Shown here: positions 1 through 9,822 of the stretch, one piece after another | Layout of the letters: each line of letters opens with the position of its first letter | Numbering within the stretch: the first letter of the stretch is position 1 | Assembly: GCF_017348915.1 (NCBI RefSeq) | Contig: NZ_CP071383.1 | Span: forward strand, 248,001-312,000 | Direction of reading: 5' to 3' | Length of the DNA: 64,000 nucleotides | DNA from: Leclercia pneumoniae | Lineage (GTDB): Bacteria > Pseudomonadota > Gammaproteobacteria > Enterobacterales > Enterobacteriaceae | Made by a program: the position numbers and the translations under genes | Notes under the pieces: model-generated | The model's input: only the letters and a program-made list of their open reading frames with translations | What the model was told of the DNA's origin: nothing | Databases searched by the model: none

Positions 1-1
1 C

Positions 2-649
2 GACTACGACGTACGCTTTCTCTATGTGCATCAACCTGAATGGTACCTGCGCGTTGAGCCGCAGCGCGATGTGATAGAGCTGCCGATAGATGACGAACTG
101 GATGTTTGCGGCTGGGAATGGCGCAAAGCGCTGGGCTTGCTCAAGGCGGCGAACCCCACCTTAATCGAGTGGCTCGATTCGCCGGTGGTCTATCAGCAGA
201 ACGACGCGGTATTAGCGGAGCTGCGAGCATTAGTCCCGCAGTGGTTTTCCCCGGTGCGGGCACGCTGGCACTACTACTCAATGGCACGGAAAAACTTCCG
301 CAGCTATTTGCAGGGGGATGAGGTTCGGCTGAAGAAGTACTTTTACGTTCTGCGTCCGCTGTTAGCGGTGCGCTGGGTCGAAGCGGGCAGAGGGGTGCCG
401 CCGATGCGATTTGCCGAGCTGTTGGCAGGAAGCGAGCTGGAGCCGCCGCTACGCCAGGAAATAGATGAACTCCTGGCCATCAAACAGCGCGCCGGTGAAG
501 CGCAGTACGGCCCCCGACGGCCGCTTCTGCACGCGTTTTTGCAGCAAGAACTGGCGCGGGGTGAGGTGCCGCCTACGCTGCCTGATGGCCGTGAAGGCGA
601 CATAAAAACGCTGGATGCCCTGTTGATGAAAACAGTGCTGGCGAGCTAA
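2..649 (+). CDS. RlaP/YcgL-type nucleotidyltransferase, 5' end cut by the window
   Basis: The frame is open from the first bases, reading DYDVRFLYVHQPEW, so the true start lies upstream of the window. The D-Y-D-V-R stretch followed by a hydrophobic strand fits the metal-binding Asp pair of the DNA polymerase beta-type nucleotidyltransferase fold. The rest resembles the YcgL/RlaP family (COG3541), which is linked to RNA repair in some bacteria; that role is family knowledge only. About 215 residues are visible and the C-terminus is complete, with the TAA running into a bidirectional terminator shared with lysC. A GTG at 26 lies inside the catalytic motif and is not a plausible start. Confidence 0.7.
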   Translation, partial: DYDVRFLYVHQPEWYLRVEPQRDVIELPIDDELDVCGWEWRKALGLLKAANPTLIEWLDSPVVYQQNDAVLAELRALVPQWFSPVRARWHYYSMARKNFRSYLQGDEVRLKKYFYVLRPLLAVRWVEAGRGVPPMRFAELLAGSELEPPLRQEIDELLAIKQRAGEAQYGPRRPLLHAFLQQELARGEVPPTLPDGREGDIKTLDALLMKTVLAS

Positions 650-684
650 AAAAAGCCCGGTTGCGATGGCACCGGGCTTTTTTA
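648..684. terminator. Bidirectional terminator between the nucleotidyltransferase gene and lysC
   Basis: An A-run, then AAGCCCGG, an 11-nt loop, CCGGGCTT and a T-run. It is symmetrical, so it can end both convergent transcripts. Confidence 0.85.
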
Positions 685-2034
685 TTATTCGAACAGGTTC
701 TGGTGCAGCTTCTGCACGACCTGCTCCGCTTCGGCACCCGGTACCAGGAAACAGAGGTTATAGCTGGAAGCGCCATAGCAAATCATACGGATATTAAACG
801 GATCCAATACCCCGAAGACCTCTTTACCCACGCCACAGGCGCGAGAGAGCTGGTTACCGATAATTGCCACCAGCGCCAGGTTCTCTTCGACTTCTACACG
901 GCACAGCGAAGAGAGCTCCATCAGCAGCGACTGAGTCAGCAGCGTATCGCCGGTAGAGGTTGAGCCGGTGGTATCCAGCGTCAGGGCGATGCTTACCTCA
1001 GAGGTGGTGATCAAATCTACCGAGATATTATGGCGCGCGAGGATACCAAACACTTCTGCCAGAAAACCGCGGGAATGCAGCATATTCAGGCTGTGCAGGG
1101 TCACCAGGGTCTGCTTGCGACGCAGGGCCAGCGCGCGGAACAGCGGTGGGTTTTCGGTGTTTTTACACACCAGGGTTCCGCCGGCTTTTGGATCTTTACT
1201 TGAACCCACAAAGACCGGAATATCGCTGCGAACGGCCGGCAACAGCGTCGCCGGGTGCAGAACTTTCGCCCCAAAGGTGGCCATCTCTGCCGCCTCTTCG
1301 AAGGCGATAACATCAATACGTTTTGCTGCCGGTACTACGCGAGGATCGGTGGTGTAGATGCCTGGTACGTCGGTCCAGATATCGACGCGAGACGCGTGCA
1401 GCGCTTCGCCCAGCAGTGCGGCGGTGTAGTCGCTGCCACCACGGCCCAGGGTGGTAGTACGGCCTTTCGCTTCGCTACCAATAAAGCCCTGAGTAATGAC
1501 CATGCCTTCCGCCAGGCGCGGGGCCAGCTGTTGCGCGGTAAGCTCTGCCAGCGCGGCAATGTCGGGCTCGGCGCGGCCAAAACGGTCGTTGGTGCGCATC
1601 ACTTTACGCACATCAAACCACTGGGCCTGAACCTGACGTTCACGCAGAATTTCGACAAACAGCAGAGTGGACATCAACTCACCGTGGCTGACCAGTTCGT
1701 CGGTGAGCGCGGTAGAGGTCGCCAGCGAGGCGGCTTCTGCCAGGGTGGTGATGTTCTCAAGCAGACGTTCGATCTCCTCGCGAATCACGTTTGGATTCTG
1801 CATATGCTCAAGAATATCGAACTGAATTTGGCGCAAGGCGTCGAGTTTAACGAAGCATTCAGTCGCTTCCAGTCCTTCTGACAGCGCAACCAGCAGATTC
1901 GTCACGCCAGCGGATGCAGAGAGCACCACCAGGCGAGTATTCGGATCGGCCAGCACCACATCGGCGCTGCGGTTCATGGCTTGATAATCAGCCACACTGG
2001 TGCCGCCAAATTTAGCGACCACAAAACTCGTCAT
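685..2034 (-). CDS. lysC: Lysine-sensitive aspartokinase III
   Basis: Phosphorylates L-aspartate to 4-phospho-L-aspartate, the first step toward lysine, threonine and methionine; isozyme III is feedback-inhibited by lysine. The protein has 449 residues, the family length. The kinase signature KFGGTSV lies at about residues 8-14, and the C-terminal third carries the two ACT domains that bind lysine (for example LVTLHSLNM and LVAIIGNQL). The ATG at 2034 is preceded by a sequence matching the 3' end of the E. coli lysC leader (TTCCCTGACACGAGG). The gene is monocistronic and divergent from pgi. The lysine riboswitch expected upstream was not found (see findings), so control by lysine may be at enzyme level only. 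Confidence 0.97.
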   Translation of the reverse strand: MTSFVVAKFGGTSVADYQAMNRSADVVLADPNTRLVVLSASAGVTNLLVALSEGLEATECFVKLDALRQIQFDILEHMQNPNVIREEIERLLENITTLAEAASLATSTALTDELVSHGELMSTLLFVEILRERQVQAQWFDVRKVMRTNDRFGRAEPDIAALAELTAQQLAPRLAEGMVITQGFIGSEAKGRTTTLGRGGSDYTAALLGEALHASRVDIWTDVPGIYTTDPRVVPAAKRIDVIAFEEAAEMATFGAKVLHPATLLPAVRSDIPVFVGSSKDPKAGGTLVCKNTENPPLFRALALRRKQTLVTLHSLNMLHSRGFLAEVFGILARHNISVDLITTSEVSIALTLDTTGSTSTGDTLLTQSLLMELSSLCRVEVEENLALVAIIGNQLSRACGVGKEVFGVLDPFNIRMICYGASSYNLCFLVPGAEAEQVVQKLHQNLFE

Positions 2035-2118
2035 AACAACCTCGTGTCAGGGAATGAATAAAGCGACCGTGGCACAAGATTGAAACGAAAACAGGTGCAG
2101 CCGCAGATTACGGCCCTA

Positions 2119-2147
2119 TAAATAAAATGCGGGGGAAGTCCTGTCAA
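2119..2147 (-). promoter_or_regulatory. Predicted sigma-70 promoter of lysC
   Basis: On the minus strand a perfect TTGACA (2142-2147) is followed, 17 bases later, by TATTTA (2119-2124). This would give a leader of roughly 75-80 nt before the lysC ATG. The -35 element overlaps one arm of a 9-bp inverted repeat (2136-2144 with 2192-2200). Prediction only. Confidence 0.5.
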
Positions 2148-2200
2148 TGCTGGGATTATGCGGATTTTTCATGGGGGGGTACCCCTCAGTAACAGGACTT
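2136..2200. repeat. Inverted repeat upstream of lysC enclosing a second small palindrome
   Basis: AAGTCCTGT (2136-2144) and ACAGGACTT (2192-2200) are perfect complements 47 bases apart. Between them lies GGGGTACCCC (2176-2185). The element stands where the lysine riboswitch aptamer would be expected. It could be an operator or an RNA structure. Confidence 0.55.
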
Positions 2201-2408
2201 ATAACAGGCCATTATTTTATCCTTCGTTTTTGCCCTTTCTGGACAACAATCCACCGCGTCAGGGAGAGAGTACAGCAGCTATACTTTCCGGGTCTTTTCA
2301 CATGCGTTTGATGCAGACCAGGGCAATGGCATAAAAACCATCACAATTTCTGTTCGCAGGCGCTACAATCGACCGCAGTCACAATTCTCAATTCAGAAGA
2401 GTATTGCT

Positions 2409-4058
2409 ATGAAAAACATCAATCCAACGCAGACTTCATCCTGGCAGGCTTTACAAAAGCACTTTGACGAAATGAAAGACGTTTCGATCGCGGACCTCTT
2501 CGCAAAAGACGCAGATCGTTTCAGTAAGTTCTCCGCGACCTTTGACGATCAGATGCTGGTGGACTTCTCTAAAAACCGTATCACTGAAGAGACGCTGGCC
2601 AAACTGCTGGACCTGGCGAAAGAGACCGATCTGGCCGGGGCGATCAAGTCCATGTTCTCTGGCGAGAAGATCAACCGCACCGAAGACCGTGCCGTGCTGC
2701 ACGTGGCTCTGCGTAACCGTAGCAATACACCTATCATCGTTGACGGCAAAGATGTGATGCCGGAAGTGAACGCGGTGCTGGAAAAAATGAAAACCTTCTC
2801 AGAAGCCATTATTTCGGGTGACTGGAAAGGCTATACCGGTAAAGCGATCACCGACGTGGTGAACATCGGCATCGGCGGTTCCGACCTGGGTCCGTTCATG
2901 GTGACCGAAGCGCTGCGCCCTTACAAAAATCATCTGAATATGCACTTCGTCTCTAACGTCGATGGCACCCATATCGCGGAAGTGTTGAAGAAAGTGAACC
3001 CGGAAACCACGCTGTTCCTGGTGGCATCAAAAACCTTCACCACCCAGGAGACCATGACCAACGCCCACAGCGCGCGTGACTGGTTCCTGAAAACCGCGGG
3101 CGACAACAAACACGTGGCGAAACACTTCGCGGCGCTCTCTACCAATGGTAAAGCGGTTGGCGAATTCGGTATCGATACGGCAAACATGTTCGAGTTCTGG
3201 GACTGGGTGGGCGGCCGTTACTCCCTGTGGTCCGCCATTGGCCTGTCGATCATCCTCTCCGTAGGCTTCGACAACTTTGTTGAACTGCTCTCCGGCGCAC
3301 ACGCGATGGATAAACACTTCTCCACGACGCCTGCCGAGAAAAACCTGCCGGTGCTGCTGGCGCTGATCGGGATCTGGTACAACAACTTCTTCGGTGCGGA
3401 AACAGAAGCCATCCTGCCGTACGACCAGTACATGCACCGCTTTGCGGCCTACTTCCAGCAGGGCAACATGGAATCCAACGGTAAGTACGTTGACCGTAAT
3501 GGCAACGCGGTGGATTACCAGACCGGCCCAATTATTTGGGGTGAACCGGGCACCAATGGTCAACACGCCTTCTATCAGCTGATTCACCAGGGCACCAAAA
3601 TGGTACCATGCGATTTCATCGCCCCGGCTATCACCCATAATGCCCTGTCTGACCACCACCAGAAGCTGCTGTCTAACTTCTTCGCCCAGACCGAAGCGCT
3701 GGCGTTCGGTAAAGCGCGTGAAGTGGTAGAGCAGGAGTACCGCGACCAGGGTAAAGATCCGGCTCAGCTGGACCACGTGGTGCCGTTTAAAGTGTTCGAA
3801 GGCAACCGCCCAACCAACTCCATCCTGCTGCGCGAAATCACTCCGTTCAGCCTGGGGGCGTTGATTGCGCTGTATGAGCACAAGATCTTCACCCAGGGCG
3901 CGATCCTGAATATCTTCACCTTTGACCAGTGGGGCGTAGAGCTGGGTAAACAGCTGGCTAACCGCATCCTGCCTGAGCTGAGTGATGATAAAGATATCGC
4001 CAGCCACGATAGTTCAACCAACGGTTTGATTAACCGTTATAAAGCGTGGCGCGCGTAA
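2409..4058 (+). CDS. pgi: Glucose-6-phosphate isomerase
   Basis: Interconverts glucose 6-phosphate and fructose 6-phosphate in cytoplasmic glycolysis and gluconeogenesis. The 549-residue length equals that of the E. coli enzyme. Both family signatures are visible: [14 protein letters not shown] around residue 265 and the later block [14 protein letters not shown] followed by [14 protein letters not shown]. The ATG at 2409 follows AGAAGAG as ribosome binding site. It is monocistronic, ending in a strong hairpin terminator just after the stop. Confidence 0.98.
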   Translation: MKNINPTQTSSWQALQKHFDEMKDVSIADLFAKDADRFSKFSATFDDQMLVDFSKNRITEETLAKLLDLAKETDLAGAIKSMFSGEKINRTEDRAVLHVALRNRSNTPIIVDGKDVMPEVNAVLEKMKTFSEAIISGDWKGYTGKAITDVVNIGIGGSDLGPFMVTEALRPYKNHLNMHFVSNVDGTHIAEVLKKVNPETTLFLVASKTFTTQETMTNAHSARDWFLKTAGDNKHVAKHFAALSTNGKAVGEFGIDTANMFEFWDWVGGRYSLWSAIGLSIILSVGFDNFVELLSGAHAMDKHFSTTPAEKNLPVLLALIGIWYNNFFGAETEAILPYDQYMHRFAAYFQQGNMESNGKYVDRNGNAVDYQTGPIIWGEPGTNGQHAFYQLIHQGTKMVPCDFIAPAITHNALSDHHQKLLSNFFAQTEALAFGKAREVVEQEYRDQGKDPAQLDHVVPFKVFEGNRPTNSILLREITPFSLGALIALYEHKIFTQGAILNIFTFDQWGVELGKQLANRILPELSDDKDIASHDSSTNGLINRYKAWRA

Positions 4059-4075
4059 TAAATTAGTCATAAATG

Positions 4076-4102
4076 ATGCCGGCGCCATGCCGGCATTTTT
4101 TT
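4076..4102 (+). terminator. pgi terminator
   Basis: ATGCCGGC / GCCGGCAT stem with a 5-nt loop and a run of seven T's. Confidence 0.9.
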
Positions 4103-4422
4103 ATCGGACTATTCTTGTTGTCCGTTACCTTACGCAAATTTCTATTATAAGTTTTATCTGAAAAGGCCAAATAGCCCAATAGTTATCAGGGTCTATTTTA
4201 GGAGTATACGCAGAACCCAACTCTCGCTGTATATTTTAATTAATTGAAATTAATGGTTTTTTAATTCATTAAATAGACTTTTTATTTCCCTGCATCCAAT
4301 TATCTGAAAACCTTTCTGTTATTTCCCGCTGCGTCAATCCGTCTGCTTTAGTTGTGTATACTCGATCCCGCCTGAATTTCTTTTCAGGTAAATCTCCATT
4401 CATTCATTGAAGGGAAATTGAT
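4103..4422 (+). promoter_or_regulatory. AT-rich leader and promoter region of yjbEFGH
   Basis: These 320 bases hold no credible gene and are more AT-rich than their surroundings. A candidate -10 (TATACT, 4357-4362) lies about 60 bases before yjbE, followed by a small hairpin CCTGAA...TTCAGG (4371-4388). In E. coli this operon is activated by the Rcs phosphorelay; no RcsB box could be assigned with confidence. Confidence 0.45.
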
Positions 4423-4665
4423 ATGAAGAAAGTACTTTATGGCATTTTTGCCATATCTGCGCTTGCGGCGACGTCTGCCTGGGCAGCACCGGTTCAGGTC
4501 GGTGAAGCGGCGGGTTCGGCTGCGACGTCTGCGTCTGCGGGGAGTTCTACCGCAACCGCGACCAGCACCGTAGGCTCGGCCGTGGGTGTCGCGCTGGCGG
4601 CAACCGGTGGCGGTGATGGTTCCAATACCGGAACCACGACCACAACCACAACAAGCACCCAGTAA
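4423..4665 (+). CDS. yjbE: YjbE, small secreted Ser/Thr/Gly-rich protein of the exopolysaccharide operon
   Basis: First gene of yjbEFGH, linked in E. coli to production of an exopolysaccharide under Rcs control. The protein has 80 residues. A signal peptide is obvious ([21 protein letters not shown], cleaved after AWA), followed by a low-complexity region rich in Ala, Thr, Ser and Gly and ending in a run of threonines. The start is preceded by GAAGGGAAAT. Its molecular function is not known. A stable hairpin separates it from yjbF. Confidence 0.9.
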   Translation: MKKVLYGIFAISALAATSAWAAPVQVGEAAGSAATSASAGSSTATATSTVGSAVGVALAATGGGDGSNTGTTTTTTTSTQ

Positions 4666-4683
4666 TACCGGGTGTATTAACTC

Positions 4684-4703
4684 TAACCACACTTCGGTGT
4701 GGT
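4684..4703 (+). terminator. Intercistronic hairpin yjbE-yjbF
   Basis: AACCACAC-TTCG-GTGTGGTT, an 8-bp perfect stem closed by a TTCG tetraloop. The downstream sequence is only mildly T-rich, so it may be a partial terminator or an mRNA-stabilising structure that favours yjbE over the genes below. Confidence 0.6.
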
Positions 4704-4728
4704 TATTTCGCCCCTTCGGAGAAGAGTC

Positions 4729-5367
4729 GTGAAGCGACCTGCAATCATCCTGATTTGCCTGCTTTTACAGGCCTGCTCAGCCACCACTAAAGGGCTGGGC
4801 AACTCACTGTGGGAGAGTCTGTTCGGAACGCCGGGTGTTCACCTGACCGATGACGATATCCAGAACATGCCCTACGCCAGCCAATACATGCAGTTAAACG
4901 ATGGCCCGCAACTGTTTGTGGTACTCGCTTTCGATGAAAACGGGCAGCAGAAATGGGTGACGCAGGATCAGGCCACCATTGTTACGCAGCATGGCCGCAT
5001 AGTGAAAACACTGCTCGGCGGCGACAATCTGCTGGAGGTGAATAACCTCGCGGATGACCCGCTTATCAAGCCCAATCAAATTACCGACGGCGCAAGCTGG
5101 ACGCGGACGATGGGCTGGACCGAACACAAACAGGTGCGCTATGCCACTGCGCGGTCGGTCTTTCGCTGGGATGGCAGCGACAGCGTAAAAGTCGGCAGCG
5201 ACGAGACTCGCGTTCGCGTGCTGGATGAAGCCGTCACGACCGATCAGGCTAGCTGGCATAACCGTTACTGGGTGGACGACGAAGGGCAGATACGCCAGTC
5301 GTTGCAGTACCTGGGCGCCGATTTCTTCCCGGTGAAAGCGACCCTGATTAAGGCAGCGAAACAATGA
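4729..5367 (+). CDS. yjbF: YjbF, outer-membrane lipoprotein of the exopolysaccharide operon (YmcC/GfcB family)
   Basis: The lipobox LLLQAC lies at about residues 12-17 after a short hydrophobic leader, so the mature protein should be a lipoprotein. The GTG at 4729 (VKRPAIIL) with GGAGAAG upstream is chosen because it gives the conserved 212-residue form; a farther GTG at 4699 lies inside the intercistronic hairpin. It belongs to the same family as GfcB of the group 4 capsule operon. The stop overlaps the start of yjbG by 4 bases (ATGA), implying coupled translation. Confidence 0.93.
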   Translation: MKRPAIILICLLLQACSATTKGLGNSLWESLFGTPGVHLTDDDIQNMPYASQYMQLNDGPQLFVVLAFDENGQQKWVTQDQATIVTQHGRIVKTLLGGDNLLEVNNLADDPLIKPNQITDGASWTRTMGWTEHKQVRYATARSVFRWDGSDSVKVGSDETRVRVLDEAVTTDQASWHNRYWVDDEGQIRQSLQYLGADFFPVKATLIKAAKQ

Positions 5368-6101
5368 ACATCAAACTCTGCGTTGCGCTGTTAATGTGCC
5401 TGAGTGCGCCGCTGGCGTGGTCGGCGGGCACGGTTAAGGTCTATATCGCCGACAGCAAAGAACCCAAAACCTTATCCAATGCGGAACACCTGCTCTATCT
5501 GGTTGGACAGCCTCGTCTGGCAAACAGCTGGTGGCCGGGAGCCGTAATCAGTGAGCGTCAGGCCACGGTGCGTGCAGAGCAGCAGCACAAGGCGTTGCTG
5601 GCAAGGCTGACCGGGCTTGCTGGCCAGGCCTCTGGCGACGATACGGCGGCAATCAACGCCGTGCGCCAGCAGCTGGAGCAGATTGCCGTGACCGGACGTC
5701 AGCGGATAAATCTCGATCCTGATGAAGTGCGCATAGCGGAAAACGGCAATCCGACGCTGCTGGGGGAGTACAGCCTGTGGATCCCCGCCAAACCTGGCAC
5801 CGTGACGGTGATGGGGCTGGTCAGCAGCCCGGGCAAAAAGCCGTTTACGCCGGGGCGCGATGTGACGAGCTATCTCGACGAGCAGAGCCTGTTAGCGGGT
5901 GCCGAGAAGAGCTATGCGTGGGTCGTTTATCCGGATGGCCGTACGCAGAACGTCCCGGTGGCCTACTGGAACAAGCGTCATGTGGAGCCCATGCCGGGCA
6001 GCGTGATTTTTGTCGGCTTTGCCGATCACTTCTGGACGAAGGCGTATGACGGTCTCAATACCGACATCCTTCACTCCCTGACGCATCGGATACCGGATTG
6101 A
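5364..6101 (+). CDS. yjbG: YjbG, periplasmic capsule-biosynthesis GfcC-like protein
   Basis: Third gene of the operon, 245 residues, with a signal peptide ending near APLAWSAG. It resembles the GfcC/YmcB family of periplasmic proteins found in group 4 capsule operons, with an extended beta-rich core ([17 protein letters not shown]). The exact role in polysaccharide export is not established. It overlaps yjbF by 4 bases and yjbH by 1. Confidence 0.93.
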   Translation: MNIKLCVALLMCLSAPLAWSAGTVKVYIADSKEPKTLSNAEHLLYLVGQPRLANSWWPGAVISERQATVRAEQQHKALLARLTGLAGQASGDDTAAINAVRQQLEQIAVTGRQRINLDPDEVRIAENGNPTLLGEYSLWIPAKPGTVTVMGLVSSPGKKPFTPGRDVTSYLDEQSLLAGAEKSYAWVVYPDGRTQNVPVAYWNKRHVEPMPGSVIFVGFADHFWTKAYDGLNTDILHSLTHRIPD

Positions 6102-8197
6102 TGAAAAAAACTTATCTCTACAGCGCCCTGGCGCTGTGTGTGAGCGCCGCCTGTCACGCAGAAACGTATCCGGCCCCGATCGGGCCGTCGCAGTCGGACT
6201 TTGGTGGTGTGGGGCTGCTGCAAACGCCTACCGCCCGCATGGCGCGGGAAGGGGAGATCAGCCTTAACTATCGCGATAACGATCAGTATCGTTACTACTC
6301 CGCCTCGGTACAGCTTTTCCCGTGGCTGGAAACCACCCTGCGCTATACCGACGTTCGCACCAAAAAATACAGCAGCGTAGAGTCTTTCTCTGGCAATCAG
6401 ACTTACAAAGATAAAGCCTTCGACGTAAAACTGCGCCTGTGGGAAGAGAGCTACTTGATGCCGCAGGTCTCCGTCGGCGCGCGCGATATCGGCGGTACAG
6501 GTCTGTTCGATGCCGAGTACCTGGTGGCCAGTAAAGCCTGGGGCCCGTTTGATTTCAGCCTCGGCCTGGGCTGGGGATATCTCGGCACCAGCGGTAACGT
6601 CAGTAACCCGTTCTGTTCATACAGCGACAAATATTGCTACCGCGACAACAGCTATAAAAAGGCCGGTTCGGTCAATGGCGATCAGATGTTCCACGGCCCC
6701 GCTTCACTGTTTGGCGGCGTAGAGTATCAGACGCCCTGGCAGCCGCTACGCCTGAAGCTGGAGTATGAAGGGAATAACTACAGCGAAGATTTTGCCGGCA
6801 AGCTGGAACAGAAGAGCAAGTTTAACGTTGGCGCCATTTATCGCGTAACCGACTGGGCCGACGTGAACCTCAGCTATGAGCGGGGCAATACCCTGATGTT
6901 TGGCGTGACCCTGCGCACTAACTTCAATGATATGCGACCGTCATACAACGATAACGCCCGGCCGAAATACCAGCCGGAGCCGCAGGATGCCATCCTCCAG
7001 CATACGGTTGTTGCCAACCAGCTCACGCTGTTGAAATACAACGCCGGCCTCGCGGATGCGAAGATCCAGGTGAAGGGCGATACCCTGTACGTGACCGGCG
7101 AGCAGGTGAAATACCGCGATTCAGGAGAAGGGATCGAACGCGCCAACCGGATCATCATGAACGATCTTCCCGACGGGATCCGCACGATCCGCGTAACTGA
7201 AAACAGACTTAACCTGCCTCAGGTGACCACTGAAACGGATGTGGCAAGCCTGCAGCGCCATCTGGCGGGAGAGCCACTGGGACATGAGACCGAACTGGTT
7301 CAAAAACGGGTGGAGCCGATAGTGCCAGAGAGCACCGAGCAGGGCTGGTATATTGATAAACCGCGCTTCGATTTCCATATCGATCCGGTGCTAAACCAGT
7401 CCGTCGGTGGGCCAGAAAACTTCTATATGTACCAGTTGGGGGTGATGGCCACGGCGGATCTGTGGGTGACGGATCACCTCCTGACCACCGGGAGTCTGTT
7501 TGGCAACCTGGCGAATAACTACGACAAGTTCAACTACACCAACCCGCCAAGCGATTCGAAGCTGCCGCGCGTGCGTACACACGTACGTGACTATGTGCAA
7601 AACAACGCGTACGTGAACAACCTGCAGGCCAACTATTTCCAGTACTTTGGCAACGGCTTCTACGGCCAGGTGTACGGAGGCTATCTGGAGACCATGTATG
7701 GCGGCGCGGGGGCCGAAGTGCTTTACCGTCCTGTCGACAGCAACTGGGCGTTCGGTCTGGATGCCAACTACGTGAAACAGCGTGACTGGCGCAGCGCGCA
7801 GGACATGATGAAGTTCACCGATTACAGCGTGAAAACGGGCCATCTCACCGCCTACTGGACGCCGTCGTTTGCTCAGGATGTGCTGGTGAAAGCGAGCGTT
7901 GGACAGTATCTGGCGGGGGATAAAGGCGGCACGCTGGATATCTCGAAACACTTCGACAGCGGCGTGGTTGTCGGTGGCTATGCGACCCTCACCAACGTGT
8001 CGCCGGATGAGTACGGGGAAGGGGACTTCACCAAAGGGGTGTATGTCTCTATTCCGCTGGATCTCTTCTCATCGGGCCCGACCCGCAGCCGCGCGGCCAT
8101 TGGCTGGACGCCGCTGACCCGCGACGGGGGGCAACAGCTTGGACGTAAGTTCCAGCTGTATGATATGACCAGCGATAAGAGTATTAACTTCCGCTGA
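6101..8197 (+). CDS. yjbH: YjbH, outer-membrane beta-barrel protein of the exopolysaccharide operon
   Basis: The protein has 698 residues, as in E. coli. It carries a signal peptide (cleavage near CHAET) and many alternating aromatic/polar strands (for example [32 protein letters not shown]) typical of an outer-membrane barrel, with a central soluble part around residues 290-390. The family also includes GfcD. The ATG at 6101 overlaps the TGA of yjbG; an in-frame TTG three bases upstream is less likely. A cluster of palindromic repeats follows the stop. Confidence 0.94.
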   Translation: MKKTYLYSALALCVSAACHAETYPAPIGPSQSDFGGVGLLQTPTARMAREGEISLNYRDNDQYRYYSASVQLFPWLETTLRYTDVRTKKYSSVESFSGNQTYKDKAFDVKLRLWEESYLMPQVSVGARDIGGTGLFDAEYLVASKAWGPFDFSLGLGWGYLGTSGNVSNPFCSYSDKYCYRDNSYKKAGSVNGDQMFHGPASLFGGVEYQTPWQPLRLKLEYEGNNYSEDFAGKLEQKSKFNVGAIYRVTDWADVNLSYERGNTLMFGVTLRTNFNDMRPSYNDNARPKYQPEPQDAILQHTVVANQLTLLKYNAGLADAKIQVKGDTLYVTGEQVKYRDSGEGIERANRIIMNDLPDGIRTIRVTENRLNLPQVTTETDVASLQRHLAGEPLGHETELVQKRVEPIVPESTEQGWYIDKPRFDFHIDPVLNQSVGGPENFYMYQLGVMATADLWVTDHLLTTGSLFGNLANNYDKFNYTNPPSDSKLPRVRTHVRDYVQNNAYVNNLQANYFQYFGNGFYGQVYGGYLETMYGGAGAEVLYRPVDSNWAFGLDANYVKQRDWRSAQDMMKFTDYSVKTGHLTAYWTPSFAQDVLVKASVGQYLAGDKGGTLDISKHFDSGVVVGGYATLTNVSPDEYGEGDFTKGVYVSIPLDLFSSGPTRSRAAIGWTPLTRDGGQQLGRKFQLYDMTSDKSINFR

Positions 8198-8201
8198 GGC
8201 T

Positions 8202-8322
8202 CCTCACCCTAACCCTCTCCCCAGTGGCGAGGGTTCGGTTTTCTCCCTCTCCCTGAGGGAGAGGGCTGGGGTGAGGGCATGGTTTTCCCCCTCTCCCTCA
8301 GGGAGAGGGTCGGTGTGAGGGT
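8202..8322. repeat. Intergenic palindromic repeats, CCCTCTCCC/GGGAGAGGG family, three units
   Basis: Three related palindromes in tandem between yjbH and psiE, built on CCCTCTCCCTGAGGGAGAGGG with flanking CCTCACCCTAA or GGTGAGGG. Similar units occur at 11401-11481 and 56444-56533. This is a REP-like extragenic repeat family; its family name was not determined. Confidence 0.85.
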
Positions 8323-8420
8323 AACAAACTCCGAATCGAGTAAAACATAAACAAAAAATATAGATCACCGTCACATTTTTGCGTTATACAGGAACCTCGC
8401 CCTGGAGAATGAGGTGCTGT

Positions 8421-8831
8421 ATGACATCCCTGACCCGCCCGCGCGTTGAGTTCATCTCAACCATCCTCCAGACCGTGCTGAACCTCGGTCTGCTGAGCCT
8501 TGGTCTGATTCTGGTCGTCTTTCTCGGCAAAGAGACGCTGCATCTGGCCGATGTCCTGTTTGCCCCTGAACAAACCAGCAAATACGAGTTGGTCGAAGGG
8601 CTGGTGGTCTACTTTCTCTACTTTGAATTTATCGCCCTGATCGTGAAGTACTTCCAGTCTGGCTTTCACTTTCCGCTGCGTTACTTTGTCTACATTGGCA
8701 TTACGGCGATTGTGCGGTTGATTATCGTTGATCATACCTCGCCGCTCGACGTGCTGATCTACTCGGCCGCCATTCTGCTGCTGGTGATCACCCTCTGGCT
8801 GTGCAACTCCAAACGCCTGAAGCGGGAATAA
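8421..8831 (+). CDS. psiE: PsiE, phosphate-starvation-inducible membrane protein
   Basis: Small inner-membrane protein of 136 residues with four hydrophobic segments ([18 protein letters not shown]; a segment from [12 protein letters not shown] to [39 protein letters not shown]). In E. coli it is induced by phosphate starvation and repressed by CRP; its molecular function is unknown. The ATG at 8421 behind GAGGTG matches the family start; an in-frame start 42 bases upstream adds residues not seen in homologues. It converges on malG. Confidence 0.92.
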   Translation: MTSLTRPRVEFISTILQTVLNLGLLSLGLILVVFLGKETLHLADVLFAPEQTSKYELVEGLVVYFLYFEFIALIVKYFQSGFHFPLRYFVYIGITAIVRLIIVDHTSPLDVLIYSAAILLLVITLWLCNSKRLKRE

Positions 8832-8855
8832 AAAAAAGGCGCTCCGAAGAGCGCC
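8830..8855 (-). terminator. Terminator of the malEFG operon
   Basis: Hairpin GGCGCT-CCGAAG-AGCGCC with an A-run on its left, which reads on the minus strand as a stem followed by a T-run. It overlaps the psiE stop. Confidence 0.8.
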
Positions 8856-8917
8856 AACAACAGTCACAGTGAATTTAAGGCAATTTGAGGGATAACAGTG
8901 GCATAGAACAATGAAAC

Positions 8918-9808
8918 TTAACCTTTCACTCCGCCTGCGGTCAGGCCGTTAACCAGCCAGCGTTGAGCCAGCAGGAATACAACGGTGATCGGAATGGCAG
9001 AGAGCACAGCGGCGGCGGCAAAGTCGCCCCACAGGTAGTTTTGTGGGTTCAGGTATTGCTGCATCCCAACCGCTAGCGTGTAGCTGTTTACATCACGCAG
9101 CAGCAGAGACGCGACCGGCACTTCGGTGATGGCCGCGATGAACGACAGAATAAACACCACCGCCAGAATCGGCACCGACAGCGGCAGCAGCACCAGACGG
9201 AATGCCTGCCACGGGGTTGCGCCATCGAGCGACGCCGCCTCTTCCAGCGAGTTGTCGATGGTTTCGAAATAGCCCTTAATCGTCCAGACATGCAGCGCAA
9301 TCCCGCCCAGATAGGCGAAGATCACGCCGCCGTGGGTATTGAGGCCGATAAAGGGCACATACTGACCCAGACGGTCAAACAAGGCATATAACGCTACCAG
9401 CGACAGTACCGCCGGGAACATCTGGAAAATAAGCATCCCTTTCAGCAGCGTGGCTTTCCCCGGGAAGCGCATACGGGCAAAAGCATAGGCGCAGGTGGTG
9501 GAAAGGGTCACGATGCCGATGGCCGTAATGGTGGCCACCTTCACCGAGTTCCACAGCCATAACAGCACCGGGAACGGCGGCGGCGTCACGCGACCATCTG
9601 CATGTTCAACGCTGAAGCCCAGCGCCAGCTTCCAGTGCTCCCAGGAGATCTGTTCCGGGATGAGACTGCCGGTGGCGAAGTTCCCCGAACGCAGCGAAAT
9701 AGCGATAACCATCAGCAGCGGGAACATGATCGCCGCGATAAAAATCAGCAGCCCCAGGTGGGTAATCAATAAACGTAACTTTTGCGATTTGGGTTGGACC
9801 ATAGCCAT
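8918..9808 (-). CDS. malG: Maltose ABC transporter permease MalG
   Basis: Inner-membrane subunit of the MalFGK2 maltose/maltodextrin importer. The protein has 296 residues and six hydrophobic segments. The EAA loop that docks on MalK is clear: [20 protein letters not shown] near residues 190-210. The start at 9808 (MAMVQPK) is chosen over an ATG six bases upstream because its spacing from GGAGG is better and it matches the family. It lies 14 bases after malF in the malEFG operon. Confidence 0.96.
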   Translation of the reverse strand: MAMVQPKSQKLRLLITHLGLLIFIAAIMFPLLMVIAISLRSGNFATGSLIPEQISWEHWKLALGFSVEHADGRVTPPPFPVLLWLWNSVKVATITAIGIVTLSTTCAYAFARMRFPGKATLLKGMLIFQMFPAVLSLVALYALFDRLGQYVPFIGLNTHGGVIFAYLGGIALHVWTIKGYFETIDNSLEEAASLDGATPWQAFRLVLLPLSVPILAVVFILSFIAAITEVPVASLLLRDVNSYTLAVGMQQYLNPQNYLWGDFAAAAVLSAIPITVVFLLAQRWLVNGLTAGGVKG

Positions 9809-9822
9809 ATTCATTACCCTCC

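Noticed and set aside
3027..4007. Long open frame antisense to pgi
   Set aside because: Same reasoning: opposite a conserved gene, His/Val/Arg-rich shadow composition, no start signals.
8202..8322. Possible CRISPR array in the repeats after yjbH
   Set aside because: The units are palindromic and of unequal spacing without unique spacers, and no cas genes are near; they belong to a dispersed extragenic repeat family.
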